A stretch of DNA of 41,351 nucleotides from Pelagibacterales bacterium SAG-MED09 (GCA_014654245.1 JACWDG010000001.1:32501-73851); one strand, 5' to 3'; positions 1-11,095 are shown, counted from the stretch's first letter. The notes: generated by a model from the letters alone, not told the origin. A program made the numbers and translations.

Positions 1-358
1 TACTCAAGAATTTTGTTAAACATTACTCATACGGGACTATCACCCTCTATGGTTAGCATTTCCAAACTATTCAAATTTTTTTAACAAAACTACTGGCCTA
101 GTCCGCTTTCGCTCGCCACTACTAACGGAATCTCAATTGATTTCTTTTCCTCTGGTTACTTAGATGTTTCAGTTCTCCAGGTTGTCTCTTTAAACCTATT
201 TATTCAGTTTAAAGTACCACATAAAGTGGTGGGTTTCCCCATTCGGAAATTTTCGGATCAAAACTTACATACAGCTCCCCGAAACTTATCGCAGTATATC
301 ACGTCCTTCATCGGCTTTCAGTGCCAAGGCATCCGCCACACGCCCTTAAACGCTTGAT
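1..358 (-). rRNA. rrl: 23S ribosomal RNA, 5' part only
   Basis: The complement of this stretch is the start of a bacterial large-subunit rRNA. The conserved 5' block (TCAAGCGTTTAAGGGCGTGT, then GGCGGATGCCTTGGCACTGA) lies at about 300-357. The gene runs off the left edge, so only its first ~358 bases are present. It is last in a 16S-tRNA-Ile-tRNA-Ala-23S operon transcribed leftward. A sequence ending inside 23S is common where an assembly stops at an rRNA operon. The exact 5' end is uncertain by a few bases. Confidence 0.95.
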
Positions 359-492
359 TTATGCACAGAAAAAAATTCTGTGTTGAATCAAATTTTTATT
401 TTGAACATTAGCTAATAACATTACTAATGTTCGGATATAGATATTGATATTAATTATTATTTATATTTACAATTTTTTATAACTAAGTGTTT
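359..492 (-). other. Internal transcribed spacer between tRNA-Ala and 23S, with two hairpins
   Basis: This AT-rich spacer has no gene. It contains two perfect inverted repeats: CACAGAA (364-370) with TTCTGTG (376-382), loop of five A; and GAACATTAG (403-411) with CTAATGTTC (424-432), loop of 12. They would fold in the rRNA precursor. Roles in processing or antitermination are inferred only. The partner strand of the 23S processing stem would lie beyond the left edge. Confidence 0.6.
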
Positions 493-568
493 TGGTGGAG
501 GATAGCGGGATCGAACCGCTGACCTCCTGAATGCAAATCAGGCGCTCTCCCAGCTGAGCTAATCCCCC
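493..568 (-). tRNA. tRNA-Ala (anticodon TGC)
   Basis: On the minus strand a 76-base cloverleaf begins GGGGGATTAGCTCAGCTGGG and ends ATCCTCCACCA. The seven-base acceptor stem pairs with one G-U, the anticodon loop is TTTGCAT (TGC, alanine), and the T arm carries GGTTCGATCC. The 3' CCA is encoded. It lies between tRNA-Ile and 23S, the usual spacer tRNA position. Confidence 0.96.
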
Positions 569-580
569 TTAATCTTAAAT

Positions 581-657
581 TGGTGGGCCGAGAAAGACTC
601 GAACTTTCGACCCCACCCTTATCAAGGGTGTGCTCTAACCAACTGAGCTACCGGCCC
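581..657 (-). tRNA. tRNA-Ile (anticodon GAT)
   Basis: The minus strand gives a 77-base cloverleaf beginning GGGCCGGTAGCTCAGTTGG and ending TCGGCCCACCA. The acceptor stem GGGCCGG pairs with TCGGCCC, and the anticodon stem-loop CCCTTGATAAGGG has GAT (isoleucine). The 3' CCA is encoded. It is the first spacer tRNA after 16S. Confidence 0.96.
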
Positions 658-680
658 CTATGCAAGAGAAACACTACTTC

Positions 681-711
681 AAGAAGAGAAATGAGGACGG
701 TCAACATTACC
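681..711 (-). other. 3' arm of the pre-16S processing stem
   Basis: This 31-base stretch downstream of 16S is largely complementary, at the RNA level, to the upstream flank at 2309-2339. Both plus-strand copies share AAGAAGAGAA, GGACGG and TTACC blocks in inverted orientation. Such flank pairing forms the long stem cut by RNase III to release pre-16S. The pairing is seen directly; the enzyme's action is established knowledge for rRNA operons. Confidence 0.75.
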
Positions 712-753
712 TGTATATTATTTAGAATGAAATTTTACTTTCATTCATCCTTA

Positions 754-2228
<1,475 letters not shown>

Positions 2229-2251
2229 TAAAAACGGCGCACACTAGCTTC

Positions 2252-2281
2252 CATATAAATTCTAAGAATAAAATTTATATG
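2252..2281 (-). other. Hairpin in the 16S leader
   Basis: A perfect 10-bp inverted repeat, CATATAAATT (2252-2261) and AATTTATATG (2272-2281), with a 10-base loop lies between the 16S 5' end and the processing stem. It would fold in the leader of the rRNA precursor. Function is not known from the sequence; a role in leader folding or 16S maturation is a guess. Confidence 0.5.
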
Positions 2282-2308
2282 ATGTTGAAGTGTGTACGAC
2301 AAATTTTT

Positions 2309-2339
2309 GGTAACCTTAACCGTCCACACTTCTCTTCTT
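2309..2339 (-). other. 5' arm of the pre-16S processing stem
   Basis: This stretch upstream of 16S pairs with 681-711 downstream of it. On the precursor RNA the 5' flank AAGAAGAGAAGTGTGGACGG would pair with a 3' flank ending CGTCCTCATTTCTCTTCTT, with only a few mismatches over 31 bases. This is the expected substrate for RNase III release of pre-16S. Confidence 0.75.
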
Positions 2340-2435
2340 AAATTTTTACATTTTAAATAGCTAATTGAGCAAAAAAGGCCCAATAATACTCACTAATCTA
2401 TTGTAATTACAATAATTTACTGAGAAAGTTTGATG

Positions 2436-2463
2436 CTTATAGGCTAAAATTAAAGGAAATCAA
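2436..2463 (-). promoter_or_regulatory. Predicted promoter of the rRNA operon
   Basis: Reading leftward, TTGATT (complement of 2458-2463) is followed after 16 bases by TATAAG (complement of 2436-2441), a good sigma-70-type pair. Predicted transcription starts near 2429, about 200 bases before 16S. A GCTCAATTA element near 2363-2371 vaguely resembles the boxA antitermination motif. This is the best promoter match in the 16S upstream region, but it is a prediction by eye. Confidence 0.55.
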
Positions 2464-2487
2464 GCGTTTAGAAATAAAAAAATAATC

Positions 2488-2517
2488 AAAAACTCGCTAT
2501 TTTAGTGGGTTTTTTTT
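2488..2517 (+). terminator. Rho-independent terminator-like hairpin, plus-strand orientation
   Basis: ACTCGCT (2492-2498) pairs fully with AGTGGGT (2504-2510) around the loop ATTTT, extended by A-U pairs and followed by a run of T (2511-2517). Two of the seven core pairs are G-U on the plus-strand RNA. On the minus strand they become C-A mismatches, so the structure favours plus-strand transcripts. No recognised plus-strand gene lies upstream; the element sits about 50 bases before the M23 peptidase start. Confidence 0.6.
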
Positions 2518-2566
2518 GATTTTTTTTAATACTAAACTAATAATTGTAAATTTAAAAAATCAAAAA

Positions 2567-3856
2567 ATGTTAAGTAAAATAAAAGCGAAATATAAAAATA
2601 AAAAAGAAAATTTTGCACTAATTTTCATAATAATTTTAACTATTTTTTTTGCCTCTTATTATAATTTTACACAGCAGAAAATTAAAAATAATTACAATGA
2701 ATTATTAAATAATATTTTTTTTAAAAAAACTGCAAATCATTTTTTTGATAAGTTAGAGCCAAAATTTAAAAAAATAAAACATAGCATTACACCAGGAGAA
2801 ACGTTCGATAATATTTTAGATCTTTACCTTAATGACAAAAATGAAATTAAAAATTTAAAAAACAAAATTTCTGAAATAATAGATTTGAATAAACTAAATA
2901 CTAATCAAAAAATTAATTTAACTATTGATCAATCAAGTAATAAAATTAAAAACTTTACATTTCAAATTTCAACAAAAGAAAAAATAGTTTTATCGAGAAA
3001 TGAAGATGACAATTTCAATAAAGAAATTATATTAACTAAATTAGAAAAAAAAATTATTTATCAAGAAAATATAATACTTCAGAGTTTATATAAATCTGCA
3101 ACTGATAAAAGAATACCTGCAAATACAATTATAGAGTTAGCAAGAATTTATGGTTTCCAAGTTGACTTTCAAAGAGATATCAAAAAAAAAGATCGTTTTC
3201 AGTTAATGTATGAAATATTTATAGATGAAAATAAAAATCCAATAGAAGCAGGTAATATATTATATGCAAATTTAATCCTGAGTGGAGAGGATAATTCTCT
3301 TTATTTTTTTGATAAAAAAGGAAGTGTTGGACATTATGATAAGAATGGCAAGAGCATTCAAAAGGCTTTAATGAAAACTCCAATTAATGGCGCAAGATTA
3401 TCCTCTCCATTTGGAATGAGAAAACACCCGATAGATGGATTCAACAAGATGCATAGAGGTACAGATTTTGCTGCACCAATGGGAACTCCAATTATGGCCT
3501 CAGGATCAGGTATAATAAAAAAAGTTGGCTGGTGTGGAGGAGGAGGAAATTGTGTTGCGATTAAACATAACTCAACTTATGAAACAATTTATGCACATAT
3601 GTCAAAGTTTGCAAAAGGGATAAAGAAGGGTGTTAGAGTTAAACAAGGACAGACAATTGGATATGTAGGATCTACCGGAAAATCAACAGGCCCACATTTA
3701 CATTATGAGGTTATTGTAAATGGAAAAAAAATTAACTCTCAAACTTTAAAGTTACCATCTGGTAAAATTCTTAAAGGAAATGAGAGAAAAATATTTGAAA
3801 CAAAAAAAATTAAATTAGATGTTTTAAAATCTGAAAAGATATTAGGAATAAATTAA
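2567..3856 (+). CDS. M23-family (LytM-type) metallopeptidase, membrane-anchored
   Basis: This 429-residue protein has a hydrophobic N-terminal anchor (about residues 15-34), a middle region with ITPGETFDNIL resembling LysM/OapA-type peptidoglycan-associated segments, and a C-terminal M23 domain. The zinc-site motifs are visible: HRGTDFAAPMGTPIMA (first ligand H and D) and GPHLHYEV (HxH). Enzymes of this family cut peptidoglycan cross-bridges or, when degenerate, activate amidases; here the ligands are intact, so hydrolysis in the periplasm is likely. I start it at the ATG at 2567. An in-frame TTG at 2516 lies in the terminator hairpin and is less credible. Its stop abuts that of the convergent DUF4167 gene with no gap. 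Confidence 0.88.
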   Translation: MLSKIKAKYKNKKENFALIFIIILTIFFASYYNFTQQKIKNNYNELLNNIFFKKTANHFFDKLEPKFKKIKHSITPGETFDNILDLYLNDKNEIKNLKNKISEIIDLNKLNTNQKINLTIDQSSNKIKNFTFQISTKEKIVLSRNEDDNFNKEIILTKLEKKIIYQENIILQSLYKSATDKRIPANTIIELARIYGFQVDFQRDIKKKDRFQLMYEIFIDENKNPIEAGNILYANLILSGEDNSLYFFDKKGSVGHYDKNGKSIQKALMKTPINGARLSSPFGMRKHPIDGFNKMHRGTDFAAPMGTPIMASGSGIIKKVGWCGGGGNCVAIKHNSTYETIYAHMSKFAKGIKKGVRVKQGQTIGYVGSTGKSTGPHLHYEVIVNGKKINSQTLKLPSGKILKGNERKIFETKKIKLDVLKSEKILGIN

Positions 3857-4291
3857 TTATTTAGCTGCTGCAATATCTGCTTCTATTTCGTCATTTTTAG
3901 TTACAACTTCATCCTTAGTCTCTTCCTTTTTAGGATCTACCGTATTTTTATCACTATCAGTTAACTGCTTGTTATCTCTTGTTTCAGAAGAATATCTTGC
4001 TTTTTTTAAGTTTTCTTGTTCATTTAAGATTCTTGTAAAATGATCGGCGTGTTGAAAATAGTTTTCTGATAAAATTTTATCTCCACTCGATAAAGCTTCT
4101 CTTGCTAAATTATTGTACTTTTCAATTAATTTTGAGGCATTGTGGTTGTTCCTTCCTGGAACTTTTCGTTGAAAATTTTCATTGTTAGAAAAATTCGATC
4201 CAAATTTAGGCCTTTCACCATTCGGCTTAAAGCCCCTGTCATTTCTTCTAAAATTATTTCTTCTATTATTATTAGCTCTAAATGTAACCAT
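3857..4291 (-). CDS. DUF4167-domain protein
   Basis: A 144-residue protein with an Arg/Asn-rich start (repeated RRNN-type segments), then a conserved helical block NHNASKLIEKYNNLAREALS followed by GDKILSENYFQHADHFTRI, and an acidic/lysine-rich low-complexity tail. The block matches the alphaproteobacterial DUF4167 family, which usually lies next to prmC and prfA as here. Function is unknown. The basic N-terminus suggests RNA or ribosome contact, but that is inference. It is the last gene of the lysC-ispG-prfA-prmC run. Confidence 0.8.
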   Translation of the reverse strand: MVTFRANNNRRNNFRRNDRGFKPNGERPKFGSNFSNNENFQRKVPGRNNHNASKLIEKYNNLAREALSSGDKILSENYFQHADHFTRILNEQENLKKARYSSETRDNKQLTDSDKNTVDPKKEETKDEVVTKNDEIEADIAAAK

Positions 4292-4294
4292 ATA

Positions 4295-5146
4295 TTACTC
4301 TTCTATTTTTGTGCTGATTATACATCTATCATTATTTGCTAGATCCTTAACGACAGAATTAATATAAAAGCTGTTTTTTCTTAATAATTCTTTAACCTCT
4401 TTTTTTTGGTTGTATGCTATCTCTAAAATTAACTTGCCACCTTTTTTTATCAGTTCAGATGATTTTTTAATTGTTTTTCTGATTTCTGATATCCCATCTA
4501 AACCACCGTCTAATGCCAATTTCGGCTCGTAATTAACTACATTTCTTTCCAAATATCTTAAATCTAAGTTTTTGATATAAGGAGGATTAGATATAATTAA
4601 ATCATATTTCCCTTGAGAGAATTTGTCAATATCTGATTTAAATAATTTAACTCTATTTTTAACACCTAATTTATAAGCATTAATTTTACATACCTTTAAT
4701 GCCTCATTACTAATATCTACCCCAGTTGCTATAAAGTTTTTTTTCTCTTTAAGAATAGACAATAATATACAGCCAGAACCAAATCCAATATCTAAAAAAT
4801 TTATTTTATTTTTTTTATTATAAATTTTTAATACTTGCTCAATTATTATTTCTGTATCAGGTCTTGGAATTAGTACTTTATCATTGATAAAAAAATCATA
4901 TTTCCAAAAAAATTTTTTATTTATTAAATATGCTATGGGTTTACCATTAAAACGTTGGGAAACCATTTCTTGAAAGTTATTGTATTCTCTTGTAGATATA
5001 TCATAATCCAAATTTAAAATTATAAACTCTCTACTTTTTTTAATTGAATTTGCTAATAGAAGTTCACTATCAATTAAAGCTGTTTTAATTTTCTTATTAC
5101 TTAACTTTTTATAAGCTTCTTTAAGAGCTACTTCTAATTTCATCAT
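4295..5146 (-). CDS. prmC: Peptide chain release factor N5-glutamine methyltransferase
   Basis: PrmC (HemK) methylates the glutamine of the GGQ motif in release factors, using S-adenosylmethionine. The 283-residue protein has a helical N-terminal domain, the SAM-binding motif NFLDIGFGSGCILLSI (about residues 118-133) and the catalytic/substrate motif ISNPPYI. Length is normal. Its start codon overlaps the prfA stop by one base (TAATG), so translational coupling with its own substrate gene is likely. Confidence 0.95.
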   Translation of the reverse strand: MMKLEVALKEAYKKLSNKKIKTALIDSELLLANSIKKSREFIILNLDYDISTREYNNFQEMVSQRFNGKPIAYLINKKFFWKYDFFINDKVLIPRPDTEIIIEQVLKIYNKKNKINFLDIGFGSGCILLSILKEKKNFIATGVDISNEALKVCKINAYKLGVKNRVKLFKSDIDKFSQGKYDLIISNPPYIKNLDLRYLERNVVNYEPKLALDGGLDGISEIRKTIKKSSELIKKGGKLILEIAYNQKKEVKELLRKNSFYINSVVKDLANNDRCIISTKIEE

Positions 5147-6219
5147 TAATTTAAGCTATTAAGACTCTCTTCTTGAGCCTGCAGTGTAAGAGACTCGATC
5201 ATTTCATCAAATGCCTCTCCCTCTAAGAATTCTTCTAATTTATGAAGTGTAAGATTAATTCTATGATCGGTAACCCTTCCTTGAGGAAAATTATAAGTTC
5301 TTATTCTTTCTGATCTATCTCCAGTTCCTATTTTGCTTTTTCTATCTTGAGATCTTTCTTGATCAATTCTTGACCTTTCTAGTTCATAAAGTCGTGCTCT
5401 TAATATTTTCATTCCTTTAGCTTTATTCTTATGCTGTGATTTTTCATCTTGTTGAGAAACTGAAAGACCAGTTGGGATATGAGTAATTCTTACCGCACTA
5501 TCGGTTGTATTAACAGACTGTCCTCCTGGACCACCTGCTCTAAATACATCAATTCTAAGATCTGATTCATTAATCTTTAAATCAACCTCTTCAGCCTCAG
5601 GTAAAACAGCAACTGTTGCAGCTGAAGTATGTACTCTTCCTTGAGTTTCTGTATCTGGAACTCTTTGAACTCTATGAACTCCACTTTCATATTTTAATGT
5701 TGAATAAATATTACTACCTTTTATAGATGCTATAACTTCTTTCAAACCACCTGCCTCACTTCTTGAAATTGAAATTAATTCAACTGACCATCTTTTTTTA
5801 TGGCTAACTTTTTCATACATTTTAAACAAATCTGCAGCAAATAAACTTGCCTCTAATCCACCTGTCCCAGCTCTTATTTCAATTATTGCATCCTTTTTAT
5901 CTGCCTCATCTTTTGGTAATAAAAATAGCTTTAATTTTTTTTCAATTTTTTTATTTTCAATTGAAAGATCATTTAATTCGGTTTCTGCCAATTTTTTTAA
6001 TTCATTGTCTGAGTTTTCATCATCTAAAATTTTCTGAAGTTCTTGTTTATTATCTTGAAAAGAAATATATTTTTTTGCGTCTTCAATAATTTCATTTAAA
6101 TCAGAATATTCTTTAGATTTTTCTGCAAAATTTTTTTTATCTACCAAACCTGAAGATAATTCTTTTTCAAGTAATGCATGTTTGTCTATTAAGTCTTCTA
6201 TAGTTTTAATTGGAATCAT
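5146..6219 (-). CDS. prfA: Peptide chain release factor 1
   Basis: RF1 reads UAA and UAG stop codons and triggers peptidyl-tRNA hydrolysis. The 357-residue protein has the catalytic GGQ (residues 232-234, in [15 protein letters not shown]) and the PxT codon-recognition motif as PDT (188-190, in [14 protein letters not shown]), which marks it as RF1 rather than RF2. Length is typical. It directly follows ispG with no gap, and the next gene, prmC, encodes the enzyme that methylates its GGQ. Confidence 0.97.
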   Translation of the reverse strand: MIPIKTIEDLIDKHALLEKELSSGLVDKKNFAEKSKEYSDLNEIIEDAKKYISFQDNKQELQKILDDENSDNELKKLAETELNDLSIENKKIEKKLKLFLLPKDEADKKDAIIEIRAGTGGLEASLFAADLFKMYEKVSHKKRWSVELISISRSEAGGLKEVIASIKGSNIYSTLKYESGVHRVQRVPDTETQGRVHTSAATVAVLPEAEEVDLKINESDLRIDVFRAGGPGGQSVNTTDSAVRITHIPTGLSVSQQDEKSQHKNKAKGMKILRARLYELERSRIDQERSQDRKSKIGTGDRSERIRTYNFPQGRVTDHRINLTLHKLEEFLEGEAFDEMIESLTLQAQEESLNSLN

Positions 6220-7317
6220 TTATTTATTTTCTAATTCAAAGGCTTTTTTTTCAACTTCACTCACTACTTTTTCAATCATTTCACTTGTTAAAACCTTTTG
6301 AGTCTGTATGCCGGACAAATAAAGCATATTGTTACCTTTTTGGCCTCCAGTTATTCCTACGTCAGTCATCGCTGCCTCTCCAGGACCATTAACTACGCAT
6401 CCTATAACAGAAAGAGTAATAGGTGTCTTAATATGTGAAAGTTTTTTTTCTAAAACTTTCACAGTTTCAATTACTTGAAACCCTTGTCGTGCACACGATG
6501 GACATGAAATTATTTTAACTCCTCTTTCTCTTAAATTAAGAGATTTTAATATCTCATTTCCAATTTTTACTTCTTCAACAGGGTTGTCTGATAAAGAAAT
6601 TCTTATTGTATCTCCTATTCCATCTAATAATAATGTACCTAATCCAATCGAAGACTTTATACTTCCAGGTATAAAACCTCCAGCTTCTGTAATTCCTAAA
6701 TGTAAAGGATAATCAGTAACTTTTGATAACTGACGATAGGCCTCTATTGATAGAAAGACATCTGATGATTTTACACTTATTTTTAGATTATCAAAGTTTT
6801 CATCCTCAAGAATTTTAGTATTTCTCATTGCACTTTCTACTAATGCCTCTGGGCAAGGTTCTTTATATTTTTCTAAAATATCTTTTTCTAAGGAACCTGC
6901 ATTAACCCCTACTCTTATGGAACAGTTATTATCTTGGGCAGCTTTTATAACTTCTTTAATTTTATTTATACTTCCAATATTTCCAGGATTTATTCTTAAA
7001 CAACTAGCGCCACTCTCTGCTGCTTCAATCGCTCTTTTATAATGAAAATGAATATCGGCAACTATAGGTACATCTATATGTCTAATAATTTCTCTCAGTG
7101 CTTTAGTTGATGGCTCGTCTGGGCAAGAAACTCTCACTATATCAGCACCTTCAGCATGAATTTCATTTATTTGTTTAATAGTTGCCTTTACATCTGTGGT
7201 TAGAGTATTAGTCATGGATTGAACTGAAATAGGATTGCTTCCTCCTACTTTTACTTTTCCTACATTTATTTCTTTTGTTTTTCTTCTTTTAATATCTCTA
7301 AATGGTCTTATGCTCAT
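6220..7317 (-). CDS. ispG: 4-hydroxy-3-methylbut-2-en-1-yl diphosphate synthase (flavodoxin)
   Basis: IspG (GcpE) is the iron-sulfur enzyme of the non-mevalonate isoprenoid pathway that converts the cyclic diphosphate MEcPP to HMBPP. The 365-residue protein begins with the N-terminal barrel ([19 protein letters not shown]) and has the C-terminal [4Fe-4S] cysteines in [10 protein letters not shown] and [12 protein letters not shown]. Length fits the short bacterial form. It overlaps lysC by four bases (ATGA), so the two are probably one transcript. Confidence 0.95.
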   Translation of the reverse strand: MSIRPFRDIKRRKTKEINVGKVKVGGSNPISVQSMTNTLTTDVKATIKQINEIHAEGADIVRVSCPDEPSTKALREIIRHIDVPIVADIHFHYKRAIEAAESGASCLRINPGNIGSINKIKEVIKAAQDNNCSIRVGVNAGSLEKDILEKYKEPCPEALVESAMRNTKILEDENFDNLKISVKSSDVFLSIEAYRQLSKVTDYPLHLGITEAGGFIPGSIKSSIGLGTLLLDGIGDTIRISLSDNPVEEVKIGNEILKSLNLRERGVKIISCPSCARQGFQVIETVKVLEKKLSHIKTPITLSVIGCVVNGPGEAAMTDVGITGGQKGNNMLYLSGIQTQKVLTSEMIEKVVSEVEKKAFELENK

Positions 7318-8534
7318 TTTTTGTTATCTAATTTAAATTCTTTATGAAGTGCAATTAATGCTTTTTTAGTATTTCTTTTATCAATTAAAACTGAAATTTT
7401 TATCTCAGAAGTTGAAATTACTTTTATATTAATTCTTTTATTTGCAAGTGTTTGAAACATTCTAAATGTAACACCGGGTGTTGTAATCATACCTACTCCA
7501 ATTACTGAGATTTTTGAAACATCTTTTTCAAACAGTAATTTTCTATAATTAATATTTTTGTTTTCCTGAATTATCTTTTTTGTTTTATTTAAATCTTCTG
7601 TTTTAATTGTAAATGTTAAATCAGTCTCTTTACCATTAGAAGAAATATTTTGGACAACCATATCCACATTAATCAAATTTTTAGATAGTGGTTTAAAAAT
7701 AGATGCAGCAACACCAGGCTTATCTTTTACTCCAATAAGTGAGACCTTTGAGTCATTTTGTGTCGATGATATTCCTGTAATAATTTTATTATTAATAATG
7801 TTAGATCTTTTGGTAATTAGAGTTCCAGATTTTTTTACAAACGAAGATTTTACCTCAATATCGATTCTATTTAACCTGGCATCCTGTATCGAAACTGGTT
7901 GCATAACCTTTGCACCAAGTGATGCCATTTCTAACATTTCCTCATATGAAATTATTTTAATTTTTTTTGCTTTTTTTAATTTATTAGGATCTGTTGTGTA
8001 TACCCCTTCAACATCAGTATAAATTATACATTTTTCAGCTTTAAAAAATTTTGCAACCATAATTGCACTTGCGTCAGACCCGCCTCGTCCAATAGTTGTA
8101 ATTCTATTTTCATTATTAACTCCTTGAAAACCAGTGATAATTGGTATTCCACCTTCTCTTAAATATTTAGTTATTCTATTTTTATTAATTTGATTTATCC
8201 GTGAATTTTTGTGTTTTCCTACTGTGAGAACTGGGACTTGCCAAGATAACCAAGATCTAGATTTGTAACCTTTATGAATTAGTCTTCCGGCAATTAAGGA
8301 ACAAGCCATTTGTTCTCCTGAAGAAACCAAAACATCATGCTCTGACACAGAAAAATTATTACTAATTTCAAGAGATTTTTTTATTAACTCATTTGTCACA
8401 CCACTCATTGCAGATGAAATAACAATAACTTTGTAATTTTTCTTTTTATAATCAGCAATGATTTCAGCAACTTTTTTTATCTTCTTGGTTGAACCAACTG
8501 ATGTACCTCCAAATTTTAATACTACAATTTTCAT
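7314..8534 (-). CDS. lysC: Aspartate kinase
   Basis: This enzyme phosphorylates aspartate, the first step toward lysine, threonine, methionine and diaminopimelate. The 406-residue protein opens with the kinase signature [11 protein letters not shown] and contains GRGGSDASA and [12 protein letters not shown]. Two ACT domains follow (about residues 265-400; [17 protein letters not shown] and [14 protein letters not shown]), normally the site of lysine/threonine feedback inhibition. It is the first gene of the leftward run ending at DUF4167 and is divergent from ubiG with 68 bases between. Confidence 0.95.
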   Translation of the reverse strand: MKIVVLKFGGTSVGSTKKIKKVAEIIADYKKKNYKVIVISSAMSGVTNELIKKSLEISNNFSVSEHDVLVSSGEQMACSLIAGRLIHKGYKSRSWLSWQVPVLTVGKHKNSRINQINKNRITKYLREGGIPIITGFQGVNNENRITTIGRGGSDASAIMVAKFFKAEKCIIYTDVEGVYTTDPNKLKKAKKIKIISYEEMLEMASLGAKVMQPVSIQDARLNRIDIEVKSSFVKKSGTLITKRSNIINNKIITGISSTQNDSKVSLIGVKDKPGVAASIFKPLSKNLINVDMVVQNISSNGKETDLTFTIKTEDLNKTKKIIQENKNINYRKLLFEKDVSKISVIGVGMITTPGVTFRMFQTLANKRINIKVISTSEIKISVLIDKRNTKKALIALHKEFKLDNKK

Positions 8535-8602
8535 GATAAACTCTTCTTTTAAATTTAAAAAATATTGAATAAATACATGTCGATTATAAAGTCAACTTAG
8601 AA

Positions 8603-9331
8603 ATGAAAAGTAACACAATAAATAAAAAAGAAATAGAAAAATTTTCAAAAATTGCTGAAGAATGGTGGAATCCAAATGGCAAATTTAAACCTTTGCATAA
8701 ATTTAACCCAATTAGAATTTTATATATAAAAGAAAATATTATTAAAACTTTCAAATTAAATCAAAAAAAAACTCCTCTTAAAAATGTAAAAATTTTAGAT
8801 ATAGGGTGTGGTGGAGGCTTACTTTCTGAACCCATTTGTAGATTAGGTGCCAAGGTTACTGCAATAGATGCATCTAAAAAAAATATTGAAGTAGCAAAAC
8901 TTCACGCAAAAAAAAATAATTTAAAGATAAACTATATCTGTACGTCACCCGAAAAATTAAAAATCAAAGATCAATTTGATGTAATCTTAAACATGGAAAT
9001 TGTGGAACATGTTGAGAATGTTAATTTTTTTTTGAAATCATGTAGTAAGCTTCTTAAAAAAAATGGAATAATGTTTGTTGCTACATTAAACAAAACTCTA
9101 AAATCTTATGTATTTGCAATTGTTGGTGCTGAATATATATTGCGATGGCTTCCAATTGGAACACACGAATGGGAGAAATTTTTAAAGCCGGAGGATTTAA
9201 TTTCTATACAAAAAGAAAATAACCTTATAATTGATAAAGTTGATGGTATGAAATTTAATATCATAACTGACAAATGGCATGTCAGTGAAGATAAATCTAT
9301 TAATTATATCGCTAAATTTATAAAAAATTAA
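8603..9331 (+). CDS. ubiG: Ubiquinone biosynthesis O-methyltransferase
   Basis: UbiG carries out the two SAM-dependent O-methylations of ubiquinone synthesis. The 242-residue protein has the family N-terminal signature EEWWNPNGKFKPLHKFNPIR, the SAM-binding motif ILDIGCGGGLLSEP, and LNMEIVEHV after it. Length is normal. A TATAAA at 8585-8590 would place transcription only a few bases before the ATG, so the leader may be very short. Its TAA stop lies in a TTAA palindrome shared with the convergent DUF1178 gene. Confidence 0.93.
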   Translation: MKSNTINKKEIEKFSKIAEEWWNPNGKFKPLHKFNPIRILYIKENIIKTFKLNQKKTPLKNVKILDIGCGGGLLSEPICRLGAKVTAIDASKKNIEVAKLHAKKNNLKINYICTSPEKLKIKDQFDVILNMEIVEHVENVNFFLKSCSKLLKKNGIMFVATLNKTLKSYVFAIVGAEYILRWLPIGTHEWEKFLKPEDLISIQKENNLIIDKVDGMKFNIITDKWHVSEDKSINYIAKFIKN

Positions 9332-9753
9332 TTATTTTTATCCTCAAACCAAGGTATCATTTGAGTATCTATACCCTCTTCATTTAATTCTTTAAGATCT
9401 TTTTTCGACGCTGTACCATAAATACTTTTTTGCTTTTTTTCTCTATAATGAATAGATCTTGCTTCATAAGCAAAATTATTTCCAACATATTCAAAATTAT
9501 TTTTTATAAACTTTTGATATTCTAAAATCGTTTTTTTAATCTTATTATATTTCTTTTTATCTTTGTCTTTTGAAAAACCTGATTTTGTGTTAATTAAATT
9601 AGGAGCCATTAAACTTTTTTCAATATTGGTTGAATTGCACTTTTGACAGTTTAATACATTTTTTTTTTTTAATTTTTCATAGTCTTTTGAATTCGAAAAC
9701 CAACTTTCAAAAGCTAAATCACAATCTTTACAAATTAAACTATACTTAATCAT
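9328..9753 (-). CDS. DUF1178-family zinc-ribbon protein
   Basis: A 141-residue protein with two CxxC pairs near the N-terminus (CKDCDLAFESWF at residue 8 onward and NCQKCNS near 36), a lysine-rich middle, and a C-terminal EEGIDTQMIPW segment. This matches the alphaproteobacterial DUF1178 family. The cysteines probably bind zinc. Function is unknown. It convergently overlaps ubiG by four bases. Confidence 0.82.
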   Translation of the reverse strand: MIKYSLICKDCDLAFESWFSNSKDYEKLKKKNVLNCQKCNSTNIEKSLMAPNLINTKSGFSKDKDKKKYNKIKKTILEYQKFIKNNFEYVGNNFAYEARSIHYREKKQKSIYGTASKKDLKELNEEGIDTQMIPWFEDKNN

Positions 9754-9793
9754 TTGTATTAATTTAGGTATTGCCTAAATAAATTCAATACTC

Positions 9794-11095
9794 CTAACTT
9801 CTATAGTCAGCATTAATTTTTATATATTCTTTTGTTAAATCCATTGTGTAAGCTATAAAACTTTTTTTTCCACTTCCTGCATTGACATAAATTTCTATAT
9901 CAGAATTTTTCATGTAGTTTGCTGCTTCCACCTCATTATAAGATTTATCTAATTTACCTTTTTGCACAATGTTGATGTTACCAAATCTAATAGCTAATTT
10001 ATTTGTATTAATTTGTGCTTGAGATTTTCCAATCGCCATAATTATTCTTCCCCAGTTAGGATCTTCACCAGCAATAGCTGTTTTTACAAGCGAAGAATTG
10101 GCTATTGAAAATGCAATTTTTTTTGCGTCTGAGTCAGTTTTGGCATCTGCAACATTAACAGTTATAAATTTATTTGCACCCTCCCCATCTGCTACAATTC
10201 TTTTAGCCAAATTTAATAAAACTTTATTGAGTGAATAATCAAAATCTTTTAATTTTTTATCATTAATATTTTTAATTTTTTGATGATCGGCTTTACCAGT
10301 TGAAAAGATTGAAACCATATCATTTGTACTTGTATCTCCATCACAAGTAATTGCATTAAATGTATTTATTATATTTTTCTTTAAAAGTTTTTTTAAAATT
10401 TCATTAGAAAGTTCTGCATCTGTAAAAATATATCCAAGAGTTGTTGCCATATTTGGATGAATCATTCCAGAGCCCTTAGCAATTCCATAAATTTTGACTA
10501 AAGTCTTTCCAATATAACATTCTTCCATAGCCATTTTAGGTTGTGTGTCAGTTGTCATTATGCCAAGCGCAGCCTTCATCCATATAAGTTTATTTTGAGT
10601 ATATTTTATGCTTTTAATTAAACTTGGTATTTTTAAAGTGATTTTGTTTACAGGAAATTTTTCACCAATAGTTCCTGTGCATCCAAACATTATATTATTT
10701 GGTTTAATTATTTTTGCATAATCCTCATCTAGTTTTTGTTTGCTTGATAACAGTATTGAGATATTTTCTGCTAAACTTTGCATACTTTTATATCCCTGAA
10801 TGCCAGTAAATGAATTTGCATTCCTAGTATTTACCAGCAAGGAGAATATCTTCTTTACTTTTTGATTTAAATTCCACTTTATATTTTCAGATAAAATTTT
10901 AGATTGAGTATATACAGAGGCAAAATTAGCTCCTTCTCTAAAATAAAACATTACTAAATCATCTCTATTTGTATTGTAAAGATTTGCATTAACTGTTGAG
11001 ATAGATACTCCATCTAGATGACCAAGATCTTGAAAATCAATCATTTTTCGATTTTTTGATTTAGAAAATAAGAAATTCGATATATTGATTCCCAT
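9794..11095 (-). CDS. argJ: Arginine biosynthesis bifunctional protein ArgJ
   Basis: ArgJ transfers acetyl from N-acetylornithine to glutamate, the recycling step of arginine synthesis, and some forms also use acetyl-CoA. The precursor cleaves itself before a conserved Thr; here the site is HPNMA|TTLGY, with Thr218 as the new N-terminal nucleophile. NTRNANSFTG (about 89-98) matches the substrate-site motif. Length is 433 residues. An in-frame Met at residue 18 (MIDFQDLGHL) is an alternative start. argF and argD of the same pathway lie at 22189-24286. It is divergent from secA with a 63-base gap. Confidence 0.92.
   Translation of the reverse strand: MGINISNFLFSKSKNRKMIDFQDLGHLDGVSISTVNANLYNTNRDDLVMFYFREGANFASVYTQSKILSENIKWNLNQKVKKIFSLLVNTRNANSFTGIQGYKSMQSLAENISILLSSKQKLDEDYAKIIKPNNIMFGCTGTIGEKFPVNKITLKIPSLIKSIKYTQNKLIWMKAALGIMTTDTQPKMAMEECYIGKTLVKIYGIAKGSGMIHPNMATTLGYIFTDAELSNEILKKLLKKNIINTFNAITCDGDTSTNDMVSIFSTGKADHQKIKNINDKKLKDFDYSLNKVLLNLAKRIVADGEGANKFITVNVADAKTDSDAKKIAFSIANSSLVKTAIAGEDPNWGRIIMAIGKSQAQINTNKLAIRFGNINIVQKGKLDKSYNEVEAANYMKNSDIEIYVNAGSGKKSFIAYTMDLTKEYIKINADYRS

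Noticed and set aside
2516-2566. Upstream TTG start extending the M23 peptidase by 17 residues.
   Set aside because: It begins in the T tract of a terminator-like hairpin, and the extra residues are low complexity; the ATG at 2567 gives a normal anchor.
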